Origin: Klebsiella grimontii
GTDB taxonomy: Bacteria; Pseudomonadota; Gammaproteobacteria; Enterobacterales; Enterobacteriaceae
Length of the DNA stretch: 64,000 nucleotides
NCBI RefSeq assembly: GCF_900200035.1
Contig: NZ_FZTC01000003.1
Coordinates: 1-64,000, forward strand
Reading direction: 5' to 3'
In this document: in pieces, positions 41,727 to 52,611 of the stretch
Layout of the letters: each line of letters begins with the position of its first letter
Position numbering within the stretch: the stretch's first letter is position 1
Notes under the pieces: model-generated
Told to the model about the DNA's origin: nothing
The model's input: the letters and a program-made list of their open reading frames with translations, nothing else
Databases searched by the model: none
Position numbers and translations under genes: made by a program

Positions 41727-42800
41727 TTAATCCGCTATTTTACCCTTTTCCACGGTAAACATCTTCGAATTTTCGTCCGACATGTCCATAACGTGTTCAG
41801 CGCTAATGGCGCTGACGAAAACCTGCGACTGCGTGGCTTTTAAGCGGCTGGCAAGCAGCCCGCGCCGCGCGTCGTCAAGTTCCGAGGCAAAATCATCTAT
41901 CAGGTACAGGCACCGCCGCCCGCTTTCGCGGGTCAGAAACTCGCCTTGCGCCAGTCGTAGGGCGCACATCAGCAGCTTAAGCTGCCCGCGTGACAATGTA
42001 TCCTCTACCGGCGCGCCGTCGGCACGAATGCGGAAATCCGCTTTATGCGGGCCGTGGGCGGTATAGGTTAGCATGCGATCGCGTTCGAAATTTCGCTCCA
42101 GCACCTCGGCATAATCCGTTTCTTTCTCCCAGCCGCGCTGGAAAGAAAAGGTGAGAGCGAACTCCGGCAAAAACTGCCGACAGGTATCCGCCATGTCTTC
42201 GACGATAGCGGCGCTATATTCGGCCCGCCAGCGGCTAATAAGCTCTGCCAGCGGGATCAGCTCCAGATCCCATGGCCGCAGCTGGGCATAGCGGCTGACC
42301 TGACGCAGCGCGGCGTTGCGCTGCTTCACCAGGCGCTTCAGGTTGCTCCAGGCGGTAAAGAATCCGGATTCGTTGTGAAAGCATCCCCAGTCAAGGAACG
42401 CTCTTCTGTATTTGGGGCCGCCGTTGAGTAAAGTAAACCCCTCCGGCGTAATCAGCTGCATCGGCATCAGGTGCGCCAGCTCAGCCACTTTATGCCCGTC
42501 GGTACCGTCGATACGCACCTTGCTGTCGCCCTGCTTATCTTTCGTCAGGCCGATAGATACTTCACGCTCTTCGCCCTGCAGGCGACCGTGCAGGACAAAG
42601 GACTCCTGGTCGTGACGAATCACGCGGCCAATCTGCAAACTACGAAACGCCCGACCATGGCCGAGCGTATAGATAGCTTCAAGTACGCTGGTTTTGCCGC
42701 TGCCGTTGGCGCCAACCAGGAAATTAAAGCCGGGAGAGAGGGCGAGATCCGCATTTTCAATATTGCGGAAGTCTTTGATTAGAAGTCGGGATAGCGACAT
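41727..42800 (-). CDS. recF: Recombination mediator RecF
   Basis: The 357-residue SMC-like ATPase loads RecA at gaps with RecO and RecR. Motifs are Walker [14 protein letters not shown] near residue 32, signature [12 protein letters not shown] and Walker [14 protein letters not shown]. Length equals E. coli RecF (357). It lies between dnaN and gyrB, with 138 bp to dnaN. Confidence 0.97.
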   Translation of the reverse strand: MSLSRLLIKDFRNIENADLALSPGFNFLVGANGSGKTSVLEAIYTLGHGRAFRSLQIGRVIRHDQESFVLHGRLQGEEREVSIGLTKDKQGDSKVRIDGTDGHKVAELAHLMPMQLITPEGFTLLNGGPKYRRAFLDWGCFHNESGFFTAWSNLKRLVKQRNAALRQVSRYAQLRPWDLELIPLAELISRWRAEYSAAIVEDMADTCRQFLPEFALTFSFQRGWEKETDYAEVLERNFERDRMLTYTAHGPHKADFRIRADGAPVEDTLSRGQLKLLMCALRLAQGEFLTRESGRRCLYLIDDFASELDDARRGLLASRLKATQSQVFVSAISAEHVMDMSDENSKMFTVEKGKIAD

Positions 42801-42938
42801 ATCAGCTCATAAGCAGGGCGTTATCGGCGCAGTTAGTCTGGTCACGGCCAGCGCGCAGCAACCGGAGCGTACTAAAGTACGTGAGGATTGCGAGCACTGC
42901 CCGGAGCCAGAATAACAAGTAAGATAGCCCGATATTTT

Positions 42939-44039
42939 CTACAGCCTCATAGGCATGACGACGTATGCTGCGGATTGGGAGGCCGCATCCTCAATCTGCA
43001 CGCTCGAAACGGAATCGGTCAGCAGAATGCGCACGTTCTCACACTTCAGCGCGTTCAAGACGTCCAGCACATAGCTGACGTTAAAGCCGATTTCCATCTC
43101 GGTTCCGGCATAGGTGACATCAAGAATTTCTTCCGCTTCTTCCTGTTCCGGGTTATTGGCGGTGATTTTCAGCTGATTTTCACTGACGTACAGGCGCACG
43201 CCGCGGAATTTTTCGTTAGAAAGAATCGCCGCGCGGGCAAAGGCCTGCTTGAGAATATCGCAGCCGGCGTCCAGATGCTTATCCGGATTCTTCGGCAGTA
43301 CGCGGCGATAGTCAGGAAAACGACCATCCACCAGCTTTGAAGTGAAGATAAAGTCGCCAACGTGAGCGCGAATATTATTGCTGCCGATCTGCACGCGCAG
43401 CGGCGTATCGCCGCCGTCGAGCATACGCATCAGCTCAATCACGCCTTTACGCGGCACGATCACCGAATGATTGGGCAGGGACTCTTCCAGCGGCATCGAG
43501 CAGACCGCCAGGCGGTGGCCGTCTGTCGCCACGGTGCGCAGTTCGCTACCTTCGGTTTCAAACAGCATACCGTTTAAGTAATAGCGAACGTCCTGGTGCG
43601 CCATCGAAAACTGCGTCGCTTCGATCAGGCGCTTCATGGTCGCCTGCGGCAGGGTAAATTCAACTTCGCTCTGCCAGTCATCGAGGTTCGGGAAATCCGC
43701 CGCAGGCAGCGTCGAGAGCGAAAAGCGGCTGCGTCCGGAACGCACCAGCATGCGCTCGCCTTCCAGCTGGACCGCGATCTCCGCGCCTTCAGGCAGGCCG
43801 CGGCAGATATCAAAAAATTTACGCGCCGGAACGGTTGTAGCTCCCGCTTCGTGCGGCTGAATCAGCGCAACGCGCGCGACCATTTCCATTTCCAGATCGG
43901 TACCGGTCAGCGACAGCGCGCCATCGGTAACCTGTAGGAGCAGGTTGCCAAGAATCGGTAGCGTCGGACGACCACCTAAAGGACCGCTCACCTGTTGCAG
44001 CGGTTTTAATAAATGTTCACGTTCTACGGTAAATTTCAT
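42939..44039 (-). CDS. dnaN: DNA polymerase III sliding clamp (beta)
   Basis: The 366-residue clamp matches E. coli DnaN (366) from MKFTVEREHLLKPLQQVSGP to the C-terminal VMPMRL, which forms part of the client-binding pocket. It encircles DNA and tethers polymerases. It starts 4 bp after the dnaA stop. Confidence 0.98.
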   Translation of the reverse strand: MKFTVEREHLLKPLQQVSGPLGGRPTLPILGNLLLQVTDGALSLTGTDLEMEMVARVALIQPHEAGATTVPARKFFDICRGLPEGAEIAVQLEGERMLVRSGRSRFSLSTLPAADFPNLDDWQSEVEFTLPQATMKRLIEATQFSMAHQDVRYYLNGMLFETEGSELRTVATDGHRLAVCSMPLEESLPNHSVIVPRKGVIELMRMLDGGDTPLRVQIGSNNIRAHVGDFIFTSKLVDGRFPDYRRVLPKNPDKHLDAGCDILKQAFARAAILSNEKFRGVRLYVSENQLKITANNPEQEEAEEILDVTYAGTEMEIGFNVSYVLDVLNALKCENVRILLTDSVSSVQIEDAASQSAAYVVMPMRL

Positions 44040-44043
44040 AGCG

Positions 44044-45444
44044 TCACGAGGATAATGTTCTGATTAAATTGGAAAAATCTTCTTTGATATCGTGGCTTTC
44101 TTCACGCAGTTGCTCAATCTTGCGGCAAGCGTGCAGGACGGTGGTATGGTCGCGGCCGCCAAACGCGTCGCCGATTTCCGGCAGACTGTGGTTGGTCAGC
44201 TCTTTTGCCAGCGCCATCGCCATCTGGCGGGGGCGCGCCACCGAACGGGAGCGGCGTTTAGACAGCAGGTCCGCTACCTTAATTTTGTAATACTCCGCCA
44301 CCGTCTTTTGAATATTGTCGATGGTGACCAGTTTTTCCTGTAAAGCCAGCAGATCGCGCAGCGCTTCGCGCACGAAATCGATGGTGATCGCCCGGCCGGT
44401 AAAGTTGGCGTTGGCGATAACGCGGTTCAGCGCCCCTTCAAGCTCACGTACGTTAGAGCGCAGGCGCTTAGCAATAAAGAAAGCCACTTCGCCCGGCAGG
44501 CGAATGTCGTTTTCATCGGCTTTTTTCATCAGGATCGCCACGCGGGTTTCCAGCTCTGGCGGCTCGATCGCGACCGTCAGCCCCCAGCCGAAGCGTGATT
44601 TGAGACGATCCTCAACCCCGTTGATCTCCTTCGGATAGCGATCCGACGTCAGGATGATCTGCTGATTGCCTTCCAGCAGGGCGTTAAAGGTGTGAAAAAA
44701 CTCTTCCTGCGAGCGCTCTTTATTAGCGAAAAACTGAATGTCATCGATCAGCAGGGCGTCAACGGAGCGGTAATAGCGCTTAAATTCTTCAATAGCGTTG
44801 TTTTGCAGGGCTTTTACCATGTCCTGTACAAAGCGCTCGGAGTGCATGTAAACCACTTTCGCATTGGGTTTACGCGCCACAATTCCGTTACCAACCGCAT
44901 GTAAAAGGTGGGTTTTACCCAGGCCGGTGCCGCCATAAAGGAACAGCGGGTTGTACGCGCCGCCGGGGTTATCCGCAACCTGACGCGCCGCCGCGCGAGC
45001 CAGCTGGTTGGATTTACCTTCGACAAAGTTATCAAACGTGTGTTTTACATTGACGTTAGAGCGGTAGGTCGGTTCTGCCGGCGCCGGAACGTTATCCCAG
45101 CCCGGACGCACGATCGTCGGCGCAACGCGCGCCGTCTGGATCTGCTGCGCGGGCGCTGCGGCCGCAACGCTTACCGTACCTCTCTGCATCTGAACGGCTG
45201 GCTTAGCGCCTACCTCAAACCGCAGCTGTGGGGCATCCGCACCGCAAAAATCATTGAGGAGTCCATTGATATTATTGAGGTATTTATCCCTTACCCAATC
45301 GAGCACAAAACGGTTTGGCGCATACAGTGCCAGCGTGTTATCGCTCAACTCCGCCTGCAAAGGGCGTATCCACATGCTGAATTCTGTGGCTGGTAACTCA
45401 TCCTGCAATCGGGCAAGACACTGCTGCCAAAGCGAAAGTGACAC
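44044..45444 (-). CDS. dnaA: Replication initiator DnaA
   Basis: The 466-residue AAA+ protein binds oriC boxes and melts the origin. Motifs are Walker [15 protein letters not shown], Walker [11 protein letters not shown] and the DNA-binding signature [16 protein letters not shown] near the C-terminus. The start is GTG 45444 (MSLSLWQQ, E. coli 467), with GGAG 7 nt before it; the longer frame from 45522 is rejected. Confidence 0.98.
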   Translation of the reverse strand: MSLSLWQQCLARLQDELPATEFSMWIRPLQAELSDNTLALYAPNRFVLDWVRDKYLNNINGLLNDFCGADAPQLRFEVGAKPAVQMQRGTVSVAAAAPAQQIQTARVAPTIVRPGWDNVPAPAEPTYRSNVNVKHTFDNFVEGKSNQLARAAARQVADNPGGAYNPLFLYGGTGLGKTHLLHAVGNGIVARKPNAKVVYMHSERFVQDMVKALQNNAIEEFKRYYRSVDALLIDDIQFFANKERSQEEFFHTFNALLEGNQQIILTSDRYPKEINGVEDRLKSRFGWGLTVAIEPPELETRVAILMKKADENDIRLPGEVAFFIAKRLRSNVRELEGALNRVIANANFTGRAITIDFVREALRDLLALQEKLVTIDNIQKTVAEYYKIKVADLLSKRRSRSVARPRQMAMALAKELTNHSLPEIGDAFGGRDHTTVLHACRKIEQLREESHDIKEDFSNLIRTLSS

Positions 45445-45822
45445 GGCGGACTCCACTCGAACAAAAATCGATATATAAAAAGAGAAACTGAAACAATCGT
45501 GATTGTTGGCACACGTCGACAAGACCCTGCATAGCCGAAAAGCCCCTGCACTAAAGGGGTGACGTGCGAACCGCTATCTGCGGTTATTACCCGATGCGGA
45601 TCTCTGGATCCCGATCGGGACCGGGGATCATAGCCTAAACTGAGAAAGAGATCTTGTGTTTCTCAACAGATTCTTCCCGATTTATCCACAGGAAGGATCG
45701 AAGCTGGGTAAGTGTAATCGATCCTGGCGGGAGTGGAGCACGATTTCAGCCGCATATTGGAAAAATTAATGAACTATCCTGGTTTTGGGCTTAATCGATC
45801 TAACAAAGATCCTTTGCGATCC

Positions 45823-45850
45823 TTGCGCTTTATCCACCAGGTCGTATAAT
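45823..45850 (+). promoter_or_regulatory. rpmH promoter 1, with DnaA-box-like spacer
   Basis: TTGCGC (45823-45828) and TATAAT (45845-45850) have a 16-bp spacer. TTATCCACC (45830-45838), one base from a DnaA box, lies within the spacer. Confidence 0.8.
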
Positions 45851-45937
45851 CCACCACCCGGCGCGTAATGCCCGTTTTCCGTAACGTGCCATCGCCTGTT
45901 TTTTGTGCGGCAAGGTGCGAGAAATAAGGAAAGAGAA

Positions 45938-45966
45938 TTGACTCCGGAGTGTACAATTATTACAAT
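45938..45966 (+). promoter_or_regulatory. rpmH promoter 2
   Basis: TTGACT (45938-45943) and TACAAT (45961-45966) are separated by 17 bp, a strong sigma-70 promoter for rpmH-rnpA. Confidence 0.8.
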
Positions 45967-46055
45967 CCGGCCTCTTTAATCACCCACGCTGAGGCGTAGG
46001 CCGTTCGAAATTCGTTCGGATTTACGCGAAAGTCAGTGAAATTATTCAAGTTTAG

Positions 46056-46208
<153 letters not shown>

Positions 46209-46223
46209 TAAAGCTAACCCTGA

Positions 46224-46583
46224 GTGGTTAAGCTCGCATTTCCCAGGGAGTTACGCTTGTTAACTCCCAGTCATTTCACTTTCGTCTTCCAGCAGCCATT
46301 ACGGGCTGGCACGCCGCAAATCACCATCCTCGGCCGCCAAAATTCGCTGGGGCATCCCCGCATCGGTCTTACCGTCGCCAAGAAGAACGTCAAGCGAGCG
46401 CATGAGCGCAATCGGATTAAACGTCTGACGCGTGAAAGCTTCCGTTTACGTCAACATGAACTCCCGCCAATGGATTTCGTGGTGGTGGCGAAGAAAGGGG
46501 TTGCCGACCTCGATAACCGTGCTCTCTCGGAAGCGTTGGAAAAATTATGGCGCCGCCACTGTCGCCTGGCTCGCGGGTCCTGA
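46224..46583 (+). CDS. rnpA: RNase P protein subunit
   Basis: The 119-residue basic protein starts with GTG and matches E. coli RnpA (119), including the RNR motif [17 protein letters not shown] near residue 60. It binds M1 RNA to process tRNA 5' ends. It overlaps yidD by 37 bp. Confidence 0.97.
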   Translation: MVKLAFPRELRLLTPSHFTFVFQQPLRAGTPQITILGRQNSLGHPRIGLTVAKKNVKRAHERNRIKRLTRESFRLRQHELPPMDFVVVAKKGVADLDNRALSEALEKLWRRHCRLARGS

Positions 46584-46804
46584 TAGGCCTGATTCGGGTC
46601 TATCAGCGCCTGATTAGTCCGCTACTCGGGCCGCATTGCCGTTTCACGCCGACCTGTTCTCAATACGGAATTGAGGCATTGCGCAGGTTTGGATTGATAA
46701 AAGGCAGTTGGTTGACGGTGAAACGCGTATTAAAATGCCACCCTTTACACCCTGGTGGTGACGATCCCGTCCCGCCTGGACCATTTGATACCAGAGAACA
46801 CTAA
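46547..46804 (+). CDS. yidD: Membrane protein insertion efficiency factor YidD
   Basis: The 85-residue protein has the haemolytic-domain signature [19 protein letters not shown] near residue 31 and [14 protein letters not shown]. It aids insertion of YidC-dependent proteins. It overlaps rnpA and ends 2 bp before yidC, the conserved order. Confidence 0.95.
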   Translation: MAPPLSPGSRVLIGLIRVYQRLISPLLGPHCRFTPTCSQYGIEALRRFGLIKGSWLTVKRVLKCHPLHPGGDDPVPPGPFDTREH

Positions 46805-46806
46805 CG

Positions 46807-48453
46807 ATGGATTCGCAACGCAATCTTCTTATCATCGCTTTGTTGTTCGTGTCTTTCATGATCTGGCAAGCCTGGGAGCAGGATAACAATCCTCAACCCC
46901 AGCAGCAGACCACGCAGACAACGACCACAGCAACGGGTAGCGCCGCCGACCAGGGCGTACCGGCCAGTGGCCAGGGGAAACTGATTACGGTAAAAACCGA
47001 TGTGCTTGACCTGACCATCAACACCAGCGGTGGTGATGTTGAGCAAGCGCTGCTTCTGGATTATCCGAAAGAGCTGAAGTCGACTGAGCCGTTCCAGTTA
47101 CTGGAAACCACGCCGCAGTTTACCTATCAGGCGCAGAGCGGCCTGACCGGTCGTGATGGCCCGGACAACCCGGCTAACGGACCGCGTCCGTTGTATAACG
47201 TCGATAAAGATGCGTTTGTGCTGGCTGATGGCCAGAACGAAATCGTCATTCCTCTGACGTACACCGATAAAGCAGGCAACGTATTCACCAAAACCTTCAC
47301 CCTGAAGCGCGGTGAATATGCGGTAAACGTCGGCTATAGCGTGCAGAACGCCAGCGAAAAACCGCTGGAAGTGTCTACGTTTGGCCAGCTGAAGCAAACC
47401 GCCAACCTGCCGACGCATCGCGACACGCAGACCGGCGGCCTGACAACGATGCACACATTCCGCGGCGCGGCGTACTCAACGTCTGAAACGAAGTACGAAA
47501 AATACAAATTCGATACTATCGTCGATAACGAAAACCTGAACGTCAGCACCAAAAACGGTTGGGTTGCCATGCTGCAGCAGTACTTCACAACCGCATGGGT
47601 TCCGCAGAACAACGGTACTAACAACTTCTACACCGCGAATCTCGGCAACGGTATTGTGGCGATCGGCTACAAATCGCAGCCGGTTCTGGTGCAGCCGGGT
47701 CAAACCGATAAGCTGGAAAGCACCCTGTGGGTCGGCCCGGCTATTCAGGACAAAATGGCCGCCGTTGCGCCGCATCTTGACCTGACCGTCGACTACGGCT
47801 GGCTGTGGTTTATCTCTCAGCCGCTGTTCAAACTGCTGAAATGGATCCATAGCTTCCTGGGCAACTGGGGCTTCTCCATCATCGTTATCACCTTTATCGT
47901 TCGTGGCATCATGTACCCGCTGACCAAAGCGCAGTACACCTCCATGGCGAAGATGCGTATGCTGCAGCCGAAGATTCAGGCGATGCGCGAGCGTCTGGGC
48001 GACGACAAGCAGCGTCAAAGCCAGGAGATGATGGCCCTGTATAAAGCTGAGAAGGTTAACCCGCTGGGTGGCTGCTTCCCGCTGATTATCCAGATGCCAA
48101 TCTTCCTTGCGCTGTACTATATGCTGAGCGCCTCGGTTGAACTGCGTCATGCGCCGTTTATCCTGTGGATCCACGACCTGTCTGCGCAAGACCCGTACTA
48201 CATCCTGCCGATCATCATGGGCGCGACGATGTTCTTCATCCAGAAGATGTCTCCGACCACCGTGACCGACCCGATGCAGCAGAAGATCATGACCTTTATG
48301 CCGGTCATCTTCACGGTGTTCTTCCTGTGGTTCCCGTCCGGTCTGGTGGTTTACTATATCGTCAGCAACCTGGTCACCATTATTCAGCAGCAGTTGATTT
48401 ACCGTGGTCTGGAGAAGCGTGGCCTGCATAGCCGCGAGAAGAAAAAATCCTGA
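46807..48453 (+). CDS. yidC: Membrane protein insertase YidC
   Basis: The 548-residue protein has a signal-anchor helix ([17 protein letters not shown]), a large periplasmic beta domain (about residues 40-330), and five C-terminal helices with [20 protein letters not shown] and the cytosolic hairpin [20 protein letters not shown], as in E. coli YidC (548). It inserts and folds inner-membrane proteins alone or with SecYEG. Confidence 0.98.
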   Translation: MDSQRNLLIIALLFVSFMIWQAWEQDNNPQPQQQTTQTTTTATGSAADQGVPASGQGKLITVKTDVLDLTINTSGGDVEQALLLDYPKELKSTEPFQLLETTPQFTYQAQSGLTGRDGPDNPANGPRPLYNVDKDAFVLADGQNEIVIPLTYTDKAGNVFTKTFTLKRGEYAVNVGYSVQNASEKPLEVSTFGQLKQTANLPTHRDTQTGGLTTMHTFRGAAYSTSETKYEKYKFDTIVDNENLNVSTKNGWVAMLQQYFTTAWVPQNNGTNNFYTANLGNGIVAIGYKSQPVLVQPGQTDKLESTLWVGPAIQDKMAAVAPHLDLTVDYGWLWFISQPLFKLLKWIHSFLGNWGFSIIVITFIVRGIMYPLTKAQYTSMAKMRMLQPKIQAMRERLGDDKQRQSQEMMALYKAEKVNPLGGCFPLIIQMPIFLALYYMLSASVELRHAPFILWIHDLSAQDPYYILPIIMGATMFFIQKMSPTTVTDPMQQKIMTFMPVIFTVFFLWFPSGLVVYYIVSNLVTIIQQQLIYRGLEKRGLHSREKKKS

Positions 48454-48497
48454 TACTCTTGAATTATTTTGAGTATTTACGGTAACGTTAATGCCAG

Positions 48498-48525
48498 AGA
48501 AGGCGGTCAATAGACCGCCTTTTTT
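48498..48525 (+). terminator. yidC terminator
   Basis: AAGGCGGTC, AATA, GACCGCCTT form a 9-bp stem followed by a T-run, just after yidC. Confidence 0.88.
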
Positions 48526-48546
48526 ACATCTACATAGAGAGTCACC

Positions 48547-49911
48547 ATGAGCCATAACGACACTATCGTCGCCCAGGCAACCCCACCGGGACGCGGTGGT
48601 GTGGGCATTCTGCGCATCTCTGGCCTGAAGGCGCGCGACGTTGCGCAGGCGGTGCTGGGCAAGCTGCCGAAGCCGCGCTACGCCGACTACCTGCCGTTTA
48701 AAGACAGCGACGGCAGCGCGCTGGATCAGGGGATTGCGCTGTGGTTCCCCGGCCCGAACTCCTTTACCGGCGAAGACGTGCTGGAACTGCAGGGCCACGG
48801 CGGCCCCGTTATCCTCGACCTGTTACTGAAACGCATTCTGACGCTGCCGGGCGTGCGCATCGCCAGGCCAGGCGAGTTCTCCGAGCGCGCGTTTTTGAAC
48901 GACAAGCTCGATTTAGCCCAGGCTGAAGCGATAGCCGACCTGATCGACGCCAGCTCCGAGCAGGCGGCGCGTTCTGCGCTGAATTCGCTGCAGGGCGCAT
49001 TCTCTACTCGCGTAAACCATCTTGTGGAAGCGCTGACGCACCTGCGCATCTACGTGGAAGCGGCCATTGATTTCCCGGACGAAGAGATCGACTTCCTCTC
49101 CGATGGCAAAATCGAAGCCCAGCTCAACAACGTGATCGCCGATCTTGACGCCGTGCGCGCCGAAGCGCGCCAGGGCAGCCTGCTGCGCGAAGGGATGAAG
49201 GTCGTCATTGCCGGGCGGCCGAACGCCGGCAAATCAAGCCTGCTGAACGCGCTGGCGGGCCGGGAAGCGGCTATCGTCACCGATATTGCCGGTACCACCC
49301 GCGACGTGCTGCGCGAGCATATCCATATCGACGGTATGCCGCTGCACATCATCGATACCGCCGGCCTGCGCGATGCGAACGACGAGGTTGAGCGCATCGG
49401 TATCGAGCGCGCCTGGCAGGAGATTGAACAGGCCGACCGCGTGCTGTTTATGGTCGATGGCACCACCACCGACGCGACCGATCCGGCGGATATCTGGCCG
49501 GACTTTATTGCCCGTCTACCGAAAAACCTGCCGATTACCGTCGTGCGTAACAAAGCGGATATCACTGGCGAAACGCTGGGGCTGAGCGAAGTAAATGACC
49601 ACTCACTTGTTCGCCTTTCGGCACGTACCGGCGAGGGCGTAGACGTGCTGCGCAATCATCTCAAGCAGAGCATGGGCTTTGAAACCAATATGGAAGGCGG
49701 TTTTCTGGCGCGCCGCCGCCATCTGCAGGCGCTGTCGGACGCCGCAGAGCATCTGCAGCAGGGGAAAGCGCAGCTGCTGGGCGCCTGGGCTGGCGAGCTG
49801 CTGGCGGAAGAGCTGCGCCTGGCCCAGCAGAACCTGAGCGAAATCACCGGCGAGTTTACCTCTGATGACCTGCTGGGGCGCATTTTCTCCAGTTTCTGTA
49901 TCGGTAAGTAA
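48547..49911 (+). CDS. mnmE: tRNA modification GTPase MnmE
   Basis: The 454-residue protein works with MnmG to modify U34 in tRNA wobble positions. It has an N-terminal folate-binding domain, G1 [16 protein letters not shown] near residue 222, G3 [10 protein letters not shown]4 NKAD and the C-terminal CIGK with the catalytic Cys. Length matches E. coli MnmE (454). Confidence 0.98.
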   Translation: MSHNDTIVAQATPPGRGGVGILRISGLKARDVAQAVLGKLPKPRYADYLPFKDSDGSALDQGIALWFPGPNSFTGEDVLELQGHGGPVILDLLLKRILTLPGVRIARPGEFSERAFLNDKLDLAQAEAIADLIDASSEQAARSALNSLQGAFSTRVNHLVEALTHLRIYVEAAIDFPDEEIDFLSDGKIEAQLNNVIADLDAVRAEARQGSLLREGMKVVIAGRPNAGKSSLLNALAGREAAIVTDIAGTTRDVLREHIHIDGMPLHIIDTAGLRDANDEVERIGIERAWQEIEQADRVLFMVDGTTTDATDPADIWPDFIARLPKNLPITVVRNKADITGETLGLSEVNDHSLVRLSARTGEGVDVLRNHLKQSMGFETNMEGGFLARRRHLQALSDAAEHLQQGKAQLLGAWAGELLAEELRLAQQNLSEITGEFTSDDLLGRIFSSFCIGK

Positions 49912-49933
49912 GCTCCGTTTGTGAGCATTGACT

Positions 49934-49967
49934 AACCCGCCTTAACATCCTGTTAAAGCGGGTTTTT
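49934..49967 (+). terminator. mnmE terminator
   Basis: AACCCGC with TTAACA pairs with TGTTAA and GCGGGTT, with a T-run after. The stem is interrupted by one mismatch. Confidence 0.85.
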
Positions 49968-50044
49968 ATTTATCATCTTCACGGTAGATTGGTTTATTTA
50001 TTACCCTTATCGGCATCGCCGCTCTTAACGTACCGGATGCAACC

Positions 50045-50452
50045 ATGACCATCGATTACACCTTTATTGATACCGTTCCTTCTGCAGAAGACTTTTGCCG
50101 CCTGCGCGTCATATCAGGTATGTCGCCGCGACCGCTGGAAGGCGCCCGTGCTGGCCTGCCGCGTAGCTGCTACGGCGTGCATATTCTCTATGAGGGCGTG
50201 CCCGTTGGTATGGGGCGCATCGTCGGCGACGGCGCGCTGAACTTTGAAATCGTCGACGTCGCCGTGGACCCGGCCCATCAGGGAAAAGGTCTCGGTCGCC
50301 AGATCGTGCAGAAAATCGTCGCCTGGCTTGATGGCAACGCGTTTAAAGGGGCATACGTCTCGCTGGTGGCGGATGTTCCCGAGCTGTACGCAAAATTTGG
50401 GTTTTCCAGCGTCAGGCCGGAAAGTGAGGGTATGGCGAAGGTCTGGAATTAA
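50045..50452 (+). CDS. GNAT-family acetyltransferase
   Basis: The 135-residue protein has VPVGMGRIVGDGALNFEIVD, then DVAVDPAHQGKGLGRQIVQK with the Q-G-K-G-L-G acetyl-CoA loop, and LYAKFGFSSV near the end. Substrate unknown. It lies between mnmE and the nan cluster, is not present in E. coli K-12 here, and has its own start close to the mnmE terminator. Confidence 0.85.
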   Translation: MTIDYTFIDTVPSAEDFCRLRVISGMSPRPLEGARAGLPRSCYGVHILYEGVPVGMGRIVGDGALNFEIVDVAVDPAHQGKGLGRQIVQKIVAWLDGNAFKGAYVSLVADVPELYAKFGFSSVRPESEGMAKVWN

Positions 50453-50509
50453 CTTCGCTGGTAAAGAAGCATCCGGGGCTGCGGCGTCTCCCGGATGCCG
50501 GTGATGCTA

Positions 50510-51406
50510 TCAGGATTTAATAAAGTCGGCAGCGCGAAAAGCTTCCAGCGCGACGCGCTTTTGCTCGCTGGTCATCGGGCGCAGCGGGCGGCGCGGATCG
50601 CCGACGTCAATGTCGTGCAGCTGCATAGCCAGCTTCCCGGCCGCCACGCCGCCGTACTGAACCAGGATGCGAATAATCGCGATGACTTTATCCATACAGG
50701 CGGCAACGTCCTGATGATCCCCCCGGTTGAAGCTCTCGATCAGACGATGATAGAGCGGCGCCGCGTAGTTATAGGTACTGCCCACTGCGCCGACGGCGCC
50801 GCAGGCCAGGCCTGCGGGTAAAAACTCATCCACGCCGAACGGAATATCGAACTGGCGATTGTTGACGCGCAGGCAGCGCTGGAACTCATACATATCCGCG
50901 GAGTTAAACTTCATACCGGACAGGTTCGGAATTTTATCCGCCGCGGCGATCAGAAACTGCTCCATATCGAGGCTTAGACCCGACATGCCGGAATGGTAGT
51001 AATAGAAGCCTTTTGACGGCGCCGCGGCGGCGATAATGCGGCAATATTCCACCAGATCGTCGACGGTAGACGGTTTAAAGAAGCACGGGCCGATGACCGA
51101 GGTGGCAAAAATATCCAGGGTTTCAGCATGACGGCTCAGCTCCAGCGCATCGGCGATGCTGAGCGCCCCGGTGTGTAGCGTAATGCTTAGTTGTCCCTGG
51201 CTTGCCGCGACCCAGCGCTCGGCGATTTTTTTACGCTCTTCAACAGAACAGTGGATACCTTCTCCGGTTGTCCCACAGACGTAAGCGCCTTTAACGCCCT
51301 GGCGAATCAGGTGCTCGGCGATTCGATCGATAACGGGATAGTTGACTTCGCCATTAGCATCAAAAGGCGTGTGGGGAGCGGCAATAAGGCCGGTTAGCTT
51401 TGTCAT
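50510..51406 (-). CDS. nanA: N-acetylneuraminate lyase, vertebrate/Bacteroides-like type
   Basis: The 298-residue class I aldolase splits sialic acid to N-acetylmannosamine and pyruvate. It has GTTGEG near residue 46, FYYYH (Tyr of the catalytic pair) near residue 138 and the Schiff-base Lys in SGMKFNSADMYEF. AVGSTYNYAAPLYHRL also fits. Its wording (for example LTGLIAAPHTPFDANGEVNY) is closer to vertebrate NPL and Bacteroides NanL than to E. coli NanA. Position next to nanT, nanE and nanK supports the function. Confidence 0.85.
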   Translation of the reverse strand: MTKLTGLIAAPHTPFDANGEVNYPVIDRIAEHLIRQGVKGAYVCGTTGEGIHCSVEERKKIAERWVAASQGQLSITLHTGALSIADALELSRHAETLDIFATSVIGPCFFKPSTVDDLVEYCRIIAAAAPSKGFYYYHSGMSGLSLDMEQFLIAAADKIPNLSGMKFNSADMYEFQRCLRVNNRQFDIPFGVDEFLPAGLACGAVGAVGSTYNYAAPLYHRLIESFNRGDHQDVAACMDKVIAIIRILVQYGGVAAGKLAMQLHDIDVGDPRRPLRPMTSEQKRVALEAFRAADFIKS

Positions 51407-51417
51407 GTAAACCTCTA

Positions 51418-51464
51418 GTGGTGTTTTTCTTCTTAAATAAATTTATTTTGAAGTATTACTCCAC
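51418..51464. promoter_or_regulatory. Inverted pair of 15-bp boxes before nanA
   Basis: GTGGTGTTTTTCTTC (51418-51432, plus) and GTGGAGTAATACTTC (51464-51450, minus) match at 11 of 15 bases and lie just before the nanA start, in the gap from rpiR. The same box occurs twice before nanT. It is a likely operator for the RpiR regulator. Confidence 0.55.
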
Positions 51465-51553
51465 TCTAAAAGGTAACCATGCCGGTTGCAACTGGATACC
51501 GGCAGGGAGGAAAACGGGAGTAGCAGATTGTGATGAATCGCACAAAACTCGCT

Positions 51554-52435
51554 CTATTTGAGCGTGGACAGGGCATCCATCGTGCGCAGTTTATTGGCTC
51601 GGGCGGCTTCCGGGTCTTTCTGCACCAGCAGCGTATAAATGAGATCCAGTACGAAAAGCTGTGCCGTTTTGGTGCCAATGGAGTCGCCCTGCAGGCGTCC
51701 CTGGCGGTTGCCGTTAATCAGCGTAATATCCGCGACTTTACTCAATGGCGACCCGAGGTTATGCGTTAAGGCGACAGTGACGGCTCCGGCCTGCTTTGCC
51801 AGACTAAGGGCGTGGGTGGTTTCCGGCGAATGCCCGGAGTGGCTGATACCGATAGCGACATCGCCAGCCTTGAGCAGCGCGGCCTGCATATACATAAAGT
51901 GATTATTCGTTAAGGCATCGACGCGCATCCCGATTCGCATCAGCTTGTGCTTCATCTCTTCGGCGGTCAGCCCGGAGGCGCCGACGCCGAAAATAAAGGT
52001 GCTATTGCAGCTATGCAGCGCCTCCACGACCCGTTCAACCTGCTCCATATCCAGAAGGTTGAGCGTTTCCGAGAGAACAGTCGAGATAGCGCCCTGGAGC
52101 TTGAGACCAATGGTGTGCGCATCGTCGGCTTTCTGAATTTCAGCCTCCAGAAGCGTGCTGTTGTCATCGGTATCGGTCATGGCCAGCTCAATAGCCAGCT
52201 CCATTTTGAAATTCTGAAAGCCTTTATAGCCCAGCTGTCGACAGAAACGGATCACCGACGCTTCGCCCGCGTTCACTTCCTCTGAGAGGTCGGCGATGGA
52301 AAGCTGCGTCACCTTGTGGGGGGAAGTCATCACAAACTGCGCAATGCTTTTCCCGACGCGGGTCATACTGCTTTGCATCGCTCCCAGGGTATCAAGTATT
52401 TTCCCGGCTTTGACCGGCGAAGTCGGAGTCGTCAT
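51554..52435 (-). CDS. MurR/RpiR-family regulator of sialic-acid catabolism
   Basis: The 293-residue protein has an N-terminal RpiR helix-turn-helix (VTQLSIADLSEEVNAGEASV, then IRFCRQLGYKGFQNFK) and a SIS sugar-phosphate domain (FIFGVGASGLTAEEM, then GISHSGHSPETTHALSLAKQ). By analogy with SiaR-type proteins it may sense GlcNAc-6-P or GlcN-6-P. ATG 52435 is chosen since GGAAG lies just before it. It is cotranscribed with, or upstream of, nanA and divergent from nanT. Confidence 0.85.
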   Translation of the reverse strand: MTTPTSPVKAGKILDTLGAMQSSMTRVGKSIAQFVMTSPHKVTQLSIADLSEEVNAGEASVIRFCRQLGYKGFQNFKMELAIELAMTDTDDNSTLLEAEIQKADDAHTIGLKLQGAISTVLSETLNLLDMEQVERVVEALHSCNSTFIFGVGASGLTAEEMKHKLMRIGMRVDALTNNHFMYMQAALLKAGDVAIGISHSGHSPETTHALSLAKQAGAVTVALTHNLGSPLSKVADITLINGNRQGRLQGDSIGTKTAQLFVLDLIYTLLVQKDPEAARANKLRTMDALSTLK

Positions 52436-52611
52436 CTCTTCCCTACTGTTTACGCGATTATCAGGCGCTAATGATGGAGTACAGCGCATCACCAGGCAAT
52501 ATGGATTTTTAAAAACGCCGTGACGCCGCGGCTATATCCTGAGCGGCGCAAACATTGTACGTCTCATGGCGTGAGTCAGATCGCCTTTTTTCGTTTCTCC
52601 TCTTCTGTGTC

